Position numbers and translations under genes: made by a program
Notes under the pieces: generated by a model
What the model was told of the DNA's origin: nothing
The model's database searches: none
What the model saw: only the letters and a program-made list of their open reading frames with translations
Assembly: GCF_965638725.1 (NCBI RefSeq)
Contig: NC_134957.1
Location: forward strand, 17,446,101-17,510,100
From: Aptenodytes patagonicus
Taxonomy: Eukaryota; Chordata; Aves; Sphenisciformes; Spheniscidae
DNA length: 64,000 bases
Direction: 5' to 3'
Shown here: positions 15,001 through 29,000 of the stretch, one piece after another
Layout of the letters: every line of letters begins with the position of its first letter
Position numbering within the stretch: the first letter of the stretch is position 1

Positions 15001-17793
15001 ATGATATGTGATTTTTTTTTTTGTAGATAAAGATGACTATGCAGTTAGTGTGTGGGGTGATTAGGGGTTTTTTGTTAGCTTCTACATTTTAGCAGTAGAC
15101 TTGCCAGTAATGCAAGGGGATGCAACAGCATTAAAACTATTTGATTAGCAACTCTTATATACCTGGAGCATGAGTTTTGATCTGTTTCCGTTTCCAGCAT
15201 CGAAGTTGCCAAGTATTTGAAATGCTATAGCTGAGGCATCTAGAAAATGTCATCACCACTTGTCAGTTTATGAGAGGCTTGTCATAGGCTTAGGAGCTCT
15301 GAGAAGCTGTAGGTTAGTCTGGCCAAGGAGGGGAAAAATGCTGTACCACATAGTGTTTCAGATCAATGGGGGGATAATGATATCCATATTCACCAATCAG
15401 TTAACTGTACAAGTCCCATTTTTATCAAACTTCTGCCCTGTGGTGATCAGCTTGCATGCGCAAGTCATCAACCTGTGTCCTGAGGTCCCCACACACTCCT
15501 GACTGAGAAGTGTTACTTGCCATGTGTTTGAGTGAAACCCTGACATGCCAATGCAAAATAAACCCATGACTGCATGTGCACAGATGGATGAGGATGGGAT
15601 TATTCAAGGTCAGGTTATCCTGTCTGTGCTAACGCAGTAGGAGATTAACGAAGGAAGGATTTTGCTGTTAAAAATGACCCTTCACTTCCTCCATGTGAAC
15701 AGACACTGTCTATGCTGCAGTTGGAAATGTAGCTGCTGTCCAGCAGGATGCTGCCAAGCTAACTTTAACCAATCTGGACCATGTAGCAAAGATACGGGAG
15801 CACGGGCACCAACTGCTCACCTACAGCCCTTGGTGGGCTTGTACAGTTTGCCCTTCTCTTTGCAGTATGGACACAGCCTCAGCAGCCAGAGTGAAGTCAG
15901 CACGCTCTTCTTTTTGGTCAGAATTACAGGAAGGCAGTGTGGCACCTGGGGCCAGCCCCAAGCTTCCCTCTCGTAGGTGCTCCACTGCCAGTGATGTGAA
16001 ATACCTCTCCCCAGACCTGAGCAGCTGGCAGATGTGGGGCTGATGGGTTATGCGGCTCTGGTTCAGATGGTTTGTCTTCACAAGGGTGGGATTTATTTCT
16101 AGTAGTGATATGGCACAAAAGGAAGTGCTGTGTGAGATTACTGCTCTCTTTCTCTTTTGTACCTATCAGAGAGTTAATTCCCTCCCTTTTTAGTTTGTAT
16201 TTCAAGACGAAGTACCTGATTCTTTTGTGTTAACAGAAGAATCCAGATCAGTCTGTTGAAACCTGGCATTAAGTGTTCCTTATGTACCAGAATGGAGAAA
16301 ATAATGATCTTTAATTACTTTGGTTTTCCTTTGCTTGTTCTAAATCCCCCTGGGTGTCTCTTGAACAGGCACAGAGTCCTTGGCTTCCCCACTATGGAGC
16401 AGTTGATGTCCATTTTACTGGCATGGCTGACTGTTTCCGGCAAACTGTGAAGAACAAAGGTGTACTCGGACTTTGGAGTGGACTCACACCCAGTCTGCTC
16501 AAGGTGAGGTTTTGCTTTCATCCCAATCAAAGACTGTCCTGAAGTAATCAAGACGCACTTTTGGGCAGTTGGGGTTATAAATCTTATGACGTGCCTCCGT
16601 ACTTACTAGCAGCTTATAGATGACAGAGTCCGTGACAGAGCAGGTATAACCTCAGGCAGGTTATAAACCAGCTTTGGAACTTGGCTTGGTCATATTTCCC
16701 CAAATGTAAGCTTGGCTTCTAGACGTCACTACTTTCAAGTTCATTTGAATGTCCTTAGGGAAGGGAGTGCTGCTAACACACAAGCCAGGGTATGGATGGG
16801 GGATTGCAAGTGACAGCTAAACAAGTTCTACTTCTCAGCTGAGCTCCAGTCATTTGACACGTTGTACCAAATCGTGAAGAAAATTGCGCTTGTATAAGCC
16901 ACTTCCCCAGAAGTCAAAAGTAGTACTTTCAACCAGCTATTTAATGCATGCGAATCAGTTACTACAGCCCTTGCTGAGTTGAAAGCATGAAATAAAGCAC
17001 AGTAGCTTTAAAACGGAAGGTAATTTAGTTTACATAAATACATTTTATAGTGCTGCGGCGAGGATTACCTACATGGAGTACTACAGGTCAGCTAATGAGT
17101 GGTAATTGAGTGACAAGGTGATTGATTGCAATGGCCTGCCTGTGCCTGGCCCTGCCTTGGCTGGTGTAAAGCCATATGGCACCAGAGCTGCTGATTCTGC
17201 ATGGGGCAAAAGAAAATTGTTCAGTCACTCTGCTGTATGTAGAATAAATCCCACATTTCCTATTGGGATTTGCTGAGGTTGCTTAGGATTTGCTTAGGTA
17301 TTTGACAAGTCATGATAATCTATAGGGTAGCACAGACCTTGTTCCTCACAATGCTGTTATAATTAGTTATGTACCAATAATATGTACCTACTTTTAGCAT
17401 GCTGCAGGTGCCAGCCTGGTTTGAGGTGAGACTCCGATTTTATATAAATAAGCACAGCTCTATTAGCAGATCAGATCAGATTTGAAGTCCTAGAAGTTTC
17501 CTTTTTTAAAACATCTACTTTAAGAATGCTACTAGTGAGTCTAATATTGCTTTTTTATCTTATGTTGCTTTTTTTTTTTATTTTATCAGATTGTCCCATA
17601 CTTCGGTGTTATGTTTAGCACCTTTGAATTCTGCAAGCGGGTCTGTCTTTACAGAAACGGTTATATTGAATCTCCTTTAAATTACAAGCTAACTCCTGGT
17701 GTGGACCAGAGTTTACAGCCACAAGAACTGAGAGAATTAAAGCTCCTCCGAAGGGAAAACTTTGAGTCAAGGAAATCAGCTCTTGAAAACTGA
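89..17793 (+). CDS. SLC25A43: SLC25A43, mitochondrial carrier family member (5' end missing)
   Basis: Four coding exons are visible: 89-330, 1313-1485, 16369-16503 and 17590-17793 (TGA at 17791-17793). All have AG acceptors and GT donors, and the phases join into about 250 residues. The human protein is about 341 aa, so roughly the first 90 residues, with the first carrier repeat, lie left of the window. The second Solcar repeat shows P-T-D-V-I-K-T-R (exon 89-330) and the third P-F-E-T-V-K-R-K (exon 1313-1485). The last exon begins [17 protein letters not shown] and contains [17 protein letters not shown], which I recognise as SLC25A43. Family knowledge: six-helix inner-membrane carriers; the substrate of this member is not settled. 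The C-terminus (RRENFESRK...) differs from the lysine-rich mammalian tail. The 14.9 kb intron before exon 16369 hosts a CR1. The first base of exon 89 completes a codon begun in the preceding exon. Confidence 0.95.
331..1312 (+). other. SLC25A43 intron
   Basis: Intron between the exons at 89-330 and 1313-1485, GT at 331-332 and AG at 1311-1312. It is AT-rich, and I see no gene, repeat family or conserved element inside it. Confidence 0.8.
1486..11365 (+). other. SLC25A43 large intron, part upstream of the CR1
   Basis: Intronic DNA with no supported gene. It contains short G/T-rich low-complexity stretches (about 1605-1690 and 5813-5850) and small poly-T runs (about 4431-4442). The open frames here are short, lack splice context and match no family I recognise. 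Confidence 0.7.
11371..12213 (+). pseudogene. CR1 ORF2 endonuclease region, frameshifted
   Basis: This is the C-terminal two thirds of an APE-type endonuclease (ITETWW, then [29 protein letters not shown] and VGDFNFPD), continuing to [16 protein letters not shown] and [10 protein letters not shown]. The reading frame changes at about 11805-11812, just before the [12 protein letters not shown] stretch. It changes again in the A-run at 12193-12199, before the [11 protein letters not shown] stretch that leads into the reverse transcriptase. There is no start codon or N-terminal half, so no active endonuclease can be made from this copy. Confidence 0.9.
12214..14061 (+). pseudogene. CR1 ORF2 reverse transcriptase region (open, 615 codons)
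   Basis: A single open frame carries all the core blocks of a CR1 reverse transcriptase: [76 protein letters not shown] and the catalytic FADD at 13258-13269. After these comes the CR1 C-terminal region, with [18 protein letters not shown] and a tail ending [10 protein letters not shown]. The catalytic aspartates are intact and there is no internal stop over 1.85 kb, which suggests a fairly recent insertion. The frame is cut off from the endonuclease by an upstream frameshift and has no promoter of its own, so I class it as a pseudogene fragment of a retrotransposon. Confidence 0.93.
14149..16368 (+). other. SLC25A43 large intron, part downstream of the CR1
   Basis: Intronic sequence between the CR1 3' end and the acceptor at 16367-16368. 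I see no gene or repeat family in it. Confidence 0.7.
16504..17589 (+). other. SLC25A43 last intron
   Basis: GT at 16504, AG at 17588-17589, with a T-rich tract (about 17547-17586) before the acceptor. I see nothing else in it. Confidence 0.8.
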
Positions 17794-17926
17794 CATTGGA
17801 CTGTCCATTGCAGATATACACACTACCTTTGTTAAGGAACTTTGCAAAAAAGACATGCTGAACTACAGGTACCAGCATCTCAGCGGATTGCATGGTTTTA
17901 GTAATGAGACACCAGTGCCAGGAATG

Positions 17927-17932
17927 AATAAA
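17927..17932 (+). terminator. Proximal polyadenylation signal of SLC25A43
   Basis: Canonical AATAAA 134 bases after the stop codon. It would give a very short 3' UTR. Confidence 0.5.
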
Positions 17933-18710
17933 TCTTGTACTTCATTTGCTGAATGGATATAAACAATGCGAATAGCAGGCATATACTGAAGAGGAGAGAT
18001 GCAACTAGTTTGAAAACACTATGCTATTGGAACTCGAAATTACATTATTTTAGGTGCTTTACAATACCAAATAGCCATTTTGAGATAAAACCACTTGCAG
18101 AAAGGCAAGAGAACTGAGATGAGAGTATAAATTATATCTTCAAAAATATTAAGAAAATTCAAATGGATTTTTTTAACTAATCTGAGATACCGAGTCAGCC
18201 AAAAACGATAAACAGACTAGAATACATATAACATGCAAGAATTTCTACCAAAATATCTTTTTGTTTGTTTGTTTGTTTTTGTTTTAGTGATACTGTGTGG
18301 ACATGGCATTCTGCGGATGCAGAATTAGTCTCAGTTCAGGCACACTCCAGAATCCACTCTTCAGTTTTGAGACTTACTTAATAATAATAATTTTGTATGA
18401 CTCTGGTGTAAAGATGAAAATATGCTGCTGCAACTGTGCTTTTGCTGAGAGAGAATTGTAATGTGCGAAATGAACTGTAATACACTGGAATGACAATCTT
18501 GCAAACTTAAGTGCATACTAGAAAATCTTCCCCCCTTTCTCCTGTGTTGTTACTGCATGTACATGAGTTATTTCAGGCTTTGAAAAATAGTTTTTCTTAA
18601 GTTCTCTAACTGAAATATTTCCTGAAAAATGCAGTTCTTAAATGTGTTAGATATTTCAGAGCCACGAGCCTTGTCATGTTGTTTTGGTATTCTTAAAGCT
18701 CTATTTTTAT

Positions 18711-18716
18711 ATTAAA
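18711..18716 (+). terminator. Possible distal polyadenylation signal of SLC25A43
   Basis: ATTAAA, the common variant signal, in AT-rich DNA followed by a GT/T-rich stretch. It would give a 3' UTR of about 0.93 kb (17794 to about 18735). Confidence 0.4.
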
Positions 18717-18739
18717 CTACTTTTTAGTTCCTGTGCACA

Positions 18740-20480
18740 GACCCAGGCCTACTGTGCTGCTCAGAACTTGCCAGCAGAATAGTGCTGTGCACACAACCTG
18801 TGATTTTTTTTATCCCCCCCCCCCCCCCCCCCCCTTAACTGCTGTGATCCAGGAGCTACAGATAGTTTCTATAGATAGGAACCTCTCTGCAAGACCACTA
18901 GGTTATTGCCAGTGCCAATGCAATTGATAGGCCTCTGACCAGTCCAGGGAGCTTTTGGACAACAGAAGATCATCTTGCTTTTACACCTGAGGACCTGTGG
19001 TATTGCTCCAGTTCCTTTGTAGAAGTATGGCTATGGAACAGCCCCATTGTAGTGCCTCCTGATAGAAAACCTTAAACCCCGTGTCCATGTGGGAAGGCGG
19101 CTCTCTGCGGCATGTCCCACCGGCCTCGGGCTTTGGCAATGTGTGAATCACAGCAGCTCGGTAAGGCGTGTGCACACCAGCTATGCTCCTGTCCTAGCTG
19201 CGGCAGCCCGGGCTCAGCACAGGATTTGCCTGCTGGTTTACACAGCTTTTTGTGTGTGTTTTCGTACCGTTTATGTCCCTGCTGGGTGGAAATAAGTAAT
19301 TCTCGGAAACTGCTTGGTTAGGCCAGGTCACAGCGGGATGAGGCAATGGCAGATTGATGCAGGAACAGTTTGTGACTATGGAGAGAGATTTGCAGAAAGA
19401 TTTGGGATAATTGTAAGGCCTGCCTTGCACCTAGAACTCAACGTTGATGTACCCTACAGCTGAGGTTGTGCAGTATCTCTGTTAATGGGCTTGCTCAGTT
19501 CTGCTGCAGTGGTGCTTCATACTGGTTTTCTCCTCAGAGAAGAAATGCAAGTGTTGATAGCAAAAATTAAGATGGTAGAGAGCAGATCTGGTAGCTCATG
19601 CATCACACTGAGGCTGTAAGTGCTTTTGGCGCTCTAATCAACCTGCCTAATGAACATGTTTCTCCATGCCTCAGTTCCCCATCTGCACAGTGCAGGTAAT
19701 AATACTGAGACTTATTTGAGATGTATGAATAAGGAGATGTGACTTGTGAGTGCGCAGGGGAGGAAGAGATTTCTAAAGAGTGCCCTTGCCTTATCCAAGC
19801 ATACCTGTATGTTTTTTACTAATGTTTTATTTCTAAACAGATTTTAAAGATTGAGTGATGGGTGCATATGAATGTCTGATCAGCTCTTCAAACCTGGTAA
19901 GAGTCAAGTGAGTCAAAAAGTTACCTCTAACTTGTTTCTGATATGCTAATAACACCTTTGTATTGTAAGGAACTCCTACAACCTATAAATCACTTACTAA
20001 CCTTTTATCAACCAAGGCTCTACTTTGCGTAATCACATCTGTGCATGAGAAATCCCCCAAAAGGTAACACTAAAATATTTAAGACTGCACAGAAACAAAG
20101 TGCTTCAGCAGTAGATCACTAACATGTAAGATGGTGTATGATCATGAAGAACCAGTTAGTAGGAAGGCTAAATCGCAGAGACGACTCTTAGGTAGGTGAA
20201 CTGTAACTCAGGTGATATTTGGATGTGGCCATGCAGTAGAGGTGGTAGGTGGAACGTGGTGGGGTGTACGTCTGTCTGAGCATCCCAGCTGAGCTCAGTG
20301 CTGTGGCTGATGTAGGGAATCCGTACGACACTTAGAGCTCTGTGACTCCCAGGGCATCACGTATGCAGGGGAGTAGTAATGGGAGAGGTCTCTGCGTGGG
20401 GGTCTCAGCTGAGGTTCAGTGAGATTGGGCAGTCAGACTTGATCCTGTGCATGTCTGAAGATTAAACGGACTCTGGGCCT
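18740..20480. other. Intergenic region SLC25A43 to SLC25A5
   Basis: I see no gene. It holds a C21 homopolymer at 18814-18834. GC content rises towards the SLC25A5 CpG island at the right end. Confidence 0.6.
18814..18834. repeat. C21 homopolymer
   Basis: Uninterrupted run of 21 C (G on the minus strand) just past the SLC25A43 3' UTR, preceded by a T-rich run. Confidence 0.95.
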
Positions 20481-20892
20481 CCCCCATTCTTGCCTAAACC
20501 ACCGTCGTGCTCTCTGCCCGGCTGCCTTCTGTATCGCCTTCGTGATGGCACCCGGGTAGCGCAGAGGGGCTGGGGCGGACGCGGGCACGGAAGGCCCCGT
20601 CACCGCCACGTGGGCTGCCCGGGGGGGGGAAGCGGGACCGGGCCGGGCCGGGCCGGGCCGACCCTCTTCCCGCCCGCGCGGCGGGGAGCTGGCTGGATCC
20701 CGGGGACGCGGCGGTGTGTGCCCCACGGGGGATGCTTGGCTGCGTGTGATCCCGCGGGTCCCCCTCGGGGATGCTGGTCCCCCCTCTCTGCCCGGGGACG
20801 CCGGCCATGTGCCCCCCGGTGGGTGCCGCGGCGGCCCCGACCCCCTGCGGCGGCCCCGTCCTCCTGCGGCGGCCACGCCCCCCCTCCAGCAG

Positions 20893-20897
20893 CCAAT
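20893..20897 (+). promoter_or_regulatory. CCAAT box of SLC25A5
   Basis: CCAAT within CAGCCAATGGG, 61 bases upstream of the TATA box, with GC boxes (CCGCCCC) at about 20942-20952 between them. This is a typical NF-Y site arrangement. Confidence 0.7.
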
Positions 20898-20953
20898 GGG
20901 CGAGCGGAACGCGGCGGCGCGGCGGGTCCCCGCCCACGTGTCCGCCCCGCCCC

Positions 20954-20960
20954 TATATAA
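20954..20960 (+). promoter_or_regulatory. TATA box of SLC25A5
   Basis: TATATAA followed by GG. Transcription should start about 30 bases downstream (about 20984), giving a 5' UTR of about 80 bases before the ATG at 21068. A TATA box inside a CpG island fits a highly expressed, growth-regulated ANT gene. Confidence 0.8.
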
Positions 20961-21067
20961 GGCGGCCATTTCAGCCGCCCGCCCTGCCGCCCGCAGCGCC
21001 GCCTCACGCCTCGCCTCGCCCGGCCTCGCCTCGCCTCGCCTCGCCTCGCCCGCCGCCGCCTCCCGCC

Positions 21068-22803
<1,736 letters not shown>

Positions 22804-23023
22804 GTTGTTTCCTTTTGTGAACTGGCATGTTGTTATATGTAGTCTATGACCGCTCATGGACTTGTTTGAAAACCGTCTAGTTACTAAACAGTGACGGCTG
22901 ATGTTTATACAGGTTGGCACGGGGCAGGGCCGACTGCCTGCCCTGTCTTGATCAAGTTACTCCCCCTGACGGGACTCACCATGGTTTCTATTTCAGTCAC
23001 TCCTGCTTAAAAGAGTACAAAGA

Positions 23024-23029
23024 AATAAA
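23024..23029 (+). terminator. Polyadenylation signal of SLC25A5
   Basis: AATAAA 221 bases after the stop codon, giving a 3' UTR of about 22804-23045. Confidence 0.8.
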
Positions 23030-23045
23030 AATCTGAAACCAACTT

Positions 23046-26000
23046 TCCTCGTCTCACGTTTGTTCTTGCAGCAGCTGCAGCATGAGTGGGGTGGAGGTCT
23101 CTGCGGTGATTGTAGAGAAGGAGGAAGACGAATCACCTCCATCCTGCACGCCTTGCTACCTGCTAACTACCTGTGGCCTCCAGCAGGTAAACATGGTGCA
23201 GGCTGCCAAGGAAGCTGTGTAGTGTTTCTTCCCCAGTGGTGTGGGCTGGAATGGGGATTAGCAGCTCTGAAGGACTCACCCAGCTGATCTCCCCTGAGGC
23301 CGCAGTAACCAGAGATGATGCGCTGGCTGTGTGCCACCAGTCCTGGCTCTGGCCTGCCTGCTCCCCAGAGCTGATGAAACTTTGTTTTGAAAGTGCCAAG
23401 TGCCTAAACCTTCTGCAAAGCACAGCCCTCCCCACGGTGCTGAATGCCAGGGAGGCTGGAGAAGTATCTAAGGGGTATTTGCTGCTGTCCGGAGGAGCAG
23501 AGCTGGCATCACGTACTCTGGCTTAGAAACTGAGCTACCTACTCGGGCATGTTAAAACCCAGCCAGAGAACATAAGTGCAGGTAGTTGCTGCTCTTCTGT
23601 AGAGCCCCTGGCTAGCCTTGCCCTCGCATGAGGAGGTGTGCTGTGGGGATGTAGTAGCTGAGCAGAGACAGCTCCTGTGCCAGGGCTGTGCTTGCCAGGC
23701 AGGAAGCTGCATCCCCAGGCTCATCCCTTACCCTTGGAAGTTAAGCTTGTCCCAGCCCCGAATTGTGGGGGAAGGGGGAAATTCCTTCATGCTGCTGGGG
23801 CAATTTGGGGAAAACACTGCAAGACTGGGCAATGCGCGTGGCTTGGCCTTTACCCAGACATCTCTGTGGGTCTGTGAGCCGTCCCAGTGAAGCTGCCTGG
23901 TTTCTGCCTGGGGAGCTGGGGTTGTGAGTGGATGCTTTCCTGGTCCTCTGCCCTTCAGGTCAGCGAGTCTTTCCTCACTGCCCCCACGCCTTTGGTCCTT
24001 TCTGGCTGCCCAGGCCTGCTCGAAGTGGTGATTGATCTCAATCACTGAAACCAGTTTCAACCACTGTCTGAGGCAGATAAACAAGCCCTTGTGTTGCAAA
24101 GGGTGGTAGTTGGTTTTATTGCTGAAATCTAAGCGGGGCAGCCAGGCATGGGAGCACAGCACCGTCCCGCCACAGCCGGCGTTGGCATGCTTGGGTCCCT
24201 GCAAATGGGCATGTGTGTTCATGATGGGAGATGGTCTCATGCCACACTGTTCGACCAAGAGCCTTTGCTGGTGCTTTTCGACTGCCCCTGGGCTCCTGCA
24301 GTGTGAGGTCACCTGCTACCTGCCGTGGAAACAAAATGGGCTGAAAGTTTCCCTATGAGATGCGGAGCAATGCCCCAAGCGGTGGGCAGCATGCTGGGGG
24401 GAGCAGGCAGCAGCGTAGCAGGGGGCTGTGCCATGGGCAGCCTTACTGGGGACCCTTCTCTTGCTGCACAAATGCAAGCTAATTAATTAAGGGCTCTGGG
24501 CTTTTATTGCCTCCTGCTGCTAAGCTCTCCTGGATTTCAAGGGCTGTTCTAAAATGCTGCTGGTTGCTGAGCGTGGGGTATCCTTTCCTCCCTCCCCCGC
24601 AGGGCACGTGTGGCCGGGCCGTTAGCACAGGGAGGTAAGTGCATCATTTCTTCCTCCACGTGGTGGTGGGTGACTGAGGCGCTGAGCTGGGCTGTTGTGC
24701 CAGGCTGCAAAGGAGCTGAGCTGGGGGGCCTGTAAGTCCTTAGGCCTACAGCATTTCATACTGGGCTTGGGGTGCAGGGCTGGCACCGAGTGAAATGGGT
24801 TGTAGCTACCCACACTAGTTACTGTCTTTGGGACTCGGGAAACAAGCATGTGTTTCACAGCTTTTTTTAGCTCTGGTGCATGGGAGATGCAGGGCAGAGC
24901 CCACAATGGGTTTTCCCTGCGCTCCGCCGCCAGGGAGCACAGGCCAGCAGCCCCCTCTGGTCTGGGGCCCCCTGGGGATTTAACCTCCCTCTCCTGGCAG
25001 CTCCCCTGGGAGCAGCTTTATCTGAGGAAGCAGGTTGGGGGGTTCAGCTGCTGCTTTTGCCTGCTACAGGAGCACGTCACAGAAGGATTAAGGGCTTAGT
25101 TCTTGCAGGGAAACTGAGGCACGGGAAAGGGACTGGGGCCAGCCAGTGGCAAGGCAGTGAGCTGAGTGCAGTCCTTCCAACACAAGCATTTTGTCCACCA
25201 GGCTGTGCTGCCCCAAAGGATGGCAGGGGCAGGGGTGGATTTTCCTTTTAAACACAATTCTCTTGTGTGAGGAGTACTGAACATCTTGTACGTCATGATT
25301 TCCTCCATGGGAGCCGTGCCCAGCCCAGTGTATCAGCCCCTTTGCTGACGGGGAGGGGTGGGCAAGCGCCTATAACGCCACTTTCATTTTGGCCCCTCAC
25401 CTGGTGGCTGTAAATCCCAGGCTTAGGAGCTGTTGACACAGCATGGCTGCGTATGGGATCGTATGAAACACTTGTCACTGGCTGGGGCAGGTGGCGAGTG
25501 GTGCTGGATGTTTGGAATGGCTCGGTGCGCACCAACCCCCCCGGGCTGGACTGGCCGTGGTGCCGGGGAGGCTGCAGGATGGGGCTGCCCTTGCCCCCCA
25601 CCAGCTCTGTGGGTCTGGGACCTCGCCAGCTGGGCTGGAGGCTGTGGGGACCACCCTTCACCTGGAGGTTTGGGTGCCGGGCAAGGTGAGGCAGGGGCAG
25701 CCGCCCTCCTCCTAGGGGGATTTGTGAGGCGCTAATGGCAGCAGAGATGGGAGCAGGGCTCTGAGGCTCCCCCCGGGTGGCGGGAGGGAGGTGTGATGGC
25801 TGAGCTTCCCTGCTTTCTCTGCTGCTGGAGATGGGTGCAGGGCCAGGCAGTGACCAGGGAGGACAACAGTGCCCCCCAGCCCCAATCTCACCCCACATCC
25901 AGGCTGAGCTGCGGAGACTACAGAGGAGCATCGTGGCCGGGGTGTCCCAGGGATGGCACGGGAACAGGGACAAGCAGGCACACATGGGCGGGAGGGATCT

Positions 26001-29000
26001 TCATCCACCTGGCGCAGGCAGGGAGCAGAGGCTTGGGGTATGCCTCGGCAGGCAGGCGGGCAGCCCCAGGCTCGCTCTGTCTGCATGAGGCCACGTTTCT
26101 ACCTCCTGTTTCCACCTTCACATCTCTGCCTTCAAAGTGCCACTGAAGCCTGACCTCCTCCAAGCCGTGCCCAGTGCTTGGTGCAGCTCGGTGTAAGGTC
26201 TGCGCATGGCCCGTAAGGCCAAGCCCTGGGGCCAAGACACCTCGGCTGGAGGAGGAGCAGCAGAAACCGGTTGTGTTGCATGGAGTTAACCTGCTCCTGA
26301 GGAAATAGGGGCTTGTCTGAAAGCTTTCTCCAGCGCACATGCCGCACCTCTCACTGCGGGGGCTGGTGCCTGGATCTTGCCAGGCCTTGCGATGGAGAGC
26401 GTCCCACCTCAAGGACCTGACTCACAAAAGGCCAGCACAGTGCCAGCTCATCCCTCCCACCATCCCCTTCAGCAGTCATTGCGCTGCCCTGGGCTGTGTC
26501 TCTGGGCTCTGGATGGAGCCAGGAGTCCCCCTGCCTCCATGTCCTTGTCACCATGGGCCAGGCATCCTCCATGTGCTGCCCGCTCTGCTCTGGCAGCGGC
26601 TGGCACATGAGGGGCAGGGGAAGATGCAATGCTTTGGGTTGTGCAGGGTAAAAAGTCGGTTGTTCCCAGAGGGGTGGGCGTGTTAAAACCACCCGCAGGA
26701 CTGATCTTGCTGCTGCCCAGCCATGCGAGGTGTCCCTGTCGGCTGCCCAAAGCACATGAGTTGGGCTGCGGGGCAGGAGCTAAAGCCAGCGTGCCCGCGG
26801 GGACACAGCCCCATTTCTGCACACCCTGGCGCCATACTGAGCTGCTGTGGGGGGAATGGTTTCGGGCACACTGTGCCCTCAGGAGCTGCCAAGACTGACC
26901 CACAGCACCAGGGAGATTCTAGGAGGTGGTGTCCCACCAGGGGTTTGCTGGTTGTTGCTGTCTGATCCTGTTGGGGTTGACAGGAGTTACAGCCCTGGCT
27001 GCAGGGATGAGGCGGCGTTTTTCTGGCTGACAAGCAAGGAGAGATTGGCCACTTGTGCCTTGAAATCCACCCAAAAAACCAGCGTGCTGTGGCCACCTGG
27101 AGCTGGGTTCATAAGATCTCCCCAGTGGAGAACTACAAGGCTTCTTCCCCCATCCCTCGGAGCCCAGCCCTGCAGCCTTTGTAAACAAGCCCATAATTTT
27201 TATTTTATATTTTTAAATGCCTGGATATGGCAGTGCCCCATGAACCTGTGGGGCTTTTTAGGATAACACTAGCAAAAGCTGAATCGAGTTTGATTTAGGC
27301 TGATCAGTCAGTGCTGTTCCCAAGCTGATCACATTGTCGTACACCAAAAAAATGTTAGTGTGCATTTATTAATATTCATTGCAATAGTCTAGGGAGTCAG
27401 AGCAAGCTATCCGTATGCCAGTCTAGGGGGTGAAATAGCAGAAACACAGAGCACAGCCCAAGGACAGCTGTAATAGCTGACCAGAAATATTTGCCTTCAG
27501 GTTTCGATGCTGAGCTCCGTACATGGTCCAGCCACCTGGTCACTGCCGGGCACCATGGTGCCATCGCCCCATGGGGATGCATGTGGAACTGGGGAGCTGA
27601 GAGCGTCCCAGCTGGAGCTCACTGCTGCCATGTCCTGCAGGCAGACCCTCGCTGTGGGGCAGCGGGTGCAGTGCCCCGTGTGACTCCCTGCAGCACATCC
27701 CAGGGCATGAGGCACCAGCCATGGGTGCAAGGCAAGGGAACCGTCGGTGCTTGCTCCCTTGAAGGCAGCTTTCTGCCCTGTGCAGCTGTGCTGAGTGGGA
27801 ACACCTTCCTCGTGCCATGTGCAGGGTTACGGGGCCAGGACAGCAAGGCCAGGCAGCTCCACAGGGCTCCCCAAAACACCATGCAACCCTGCCCTGGGGG
27901 ACAGCCCTTACCGGGCTCCCAGGGCCTGTCTCCCTCTGAGCTATTAACCTGCCTGGAGCCCAGGCAGATAAATGCCAATAAAGCTGTATACCAGCTTCTG
28001 AGCAAGCCTTAGTGTTACCCAGCACCTGGGAGCCTCTGTGATGGCACCAGCTGTGTGTGGGAAGGACCCCCCCTTGCACCCCAGGTACAGCTGCAGTTAA
28101 CACCGAGGTCACATTCACCATCACTGCTTCCCTTCAGCGTTTACAAACTGCGTGGGTTTTTTTTACAGGTTATGAGGAACAAGGCAGCATTGCTACACAC
28201 GGAGCTATTCTGACATGGTAATTCAGACTAGGTTCTTGCGAAGACGCTTGGAAACTGGACTGGACTAAGCCATGAAACACACTAAGGTGAGTCTGGCCAT
28301 GTGTGGCATTATTTTTGGAATAGATCCCCTCCTCCACTTTTATTTCACACGCTACTTTGCTTTGCAGTACTCTGCATCCAGATAAGTTCTTATGTACAAT
28401 ATAGTGCTCAGTTAAACAAACCAATCTGTCACGTACCTATATTTACAGATTTATAAAAACTAATGTTGGCTTTTATGGTAACACAAAATCTGACTTTTCT
28501 TTGGTCTGAACACTGCTGCAGATTACCCAGTTGCTACCAAGGTGTAGGAAACTTTGCAGAACAGCTAGTTTTATCTATTATAATAGGACATTTAATCAAG
28601 CATTTGAACTAGGTGCCGCTGCTTCCTGTTGCTATAGTCAGCTAACATCTTTTAATTCATTTAGATTTAAAAATGAAAAACCCACTTGATTTAAATTGTT
28701 GTGAACTAGATCTAGTCAGGGCAAGAAATACATACTTAATAATGTATTGGACCAGATTCTCTGTGTTGGAGTTGTCTCAGCCGTTGACTGCGTAACTAGA
28801 GTGTATTGAAAGTATCTCAGGGACTGCTAGCGTGACAAACTACATACTCCCCTTTCTGAGTGGGTCCGTGAGCAAGTCCTGAGCCGAACTAGGCAGATCT
28901 CTAATGACAGGAATGAAAAACACTGCCTGAACATGGACTGGTCTTCTAAAAGCCAGAAAGGAGGAGTGCTTGTGCTGTGCTGTGAACGCTGCCTCAAGGC

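Noticed and set aside
23046-28124. Several frames of 100-230 codons between SLC25A5 and STEEP1
   Set aside because: They overlap each other on both strands, have no recognisable domain, no consistent splice partners and biased P/S/G/W-rich composition.
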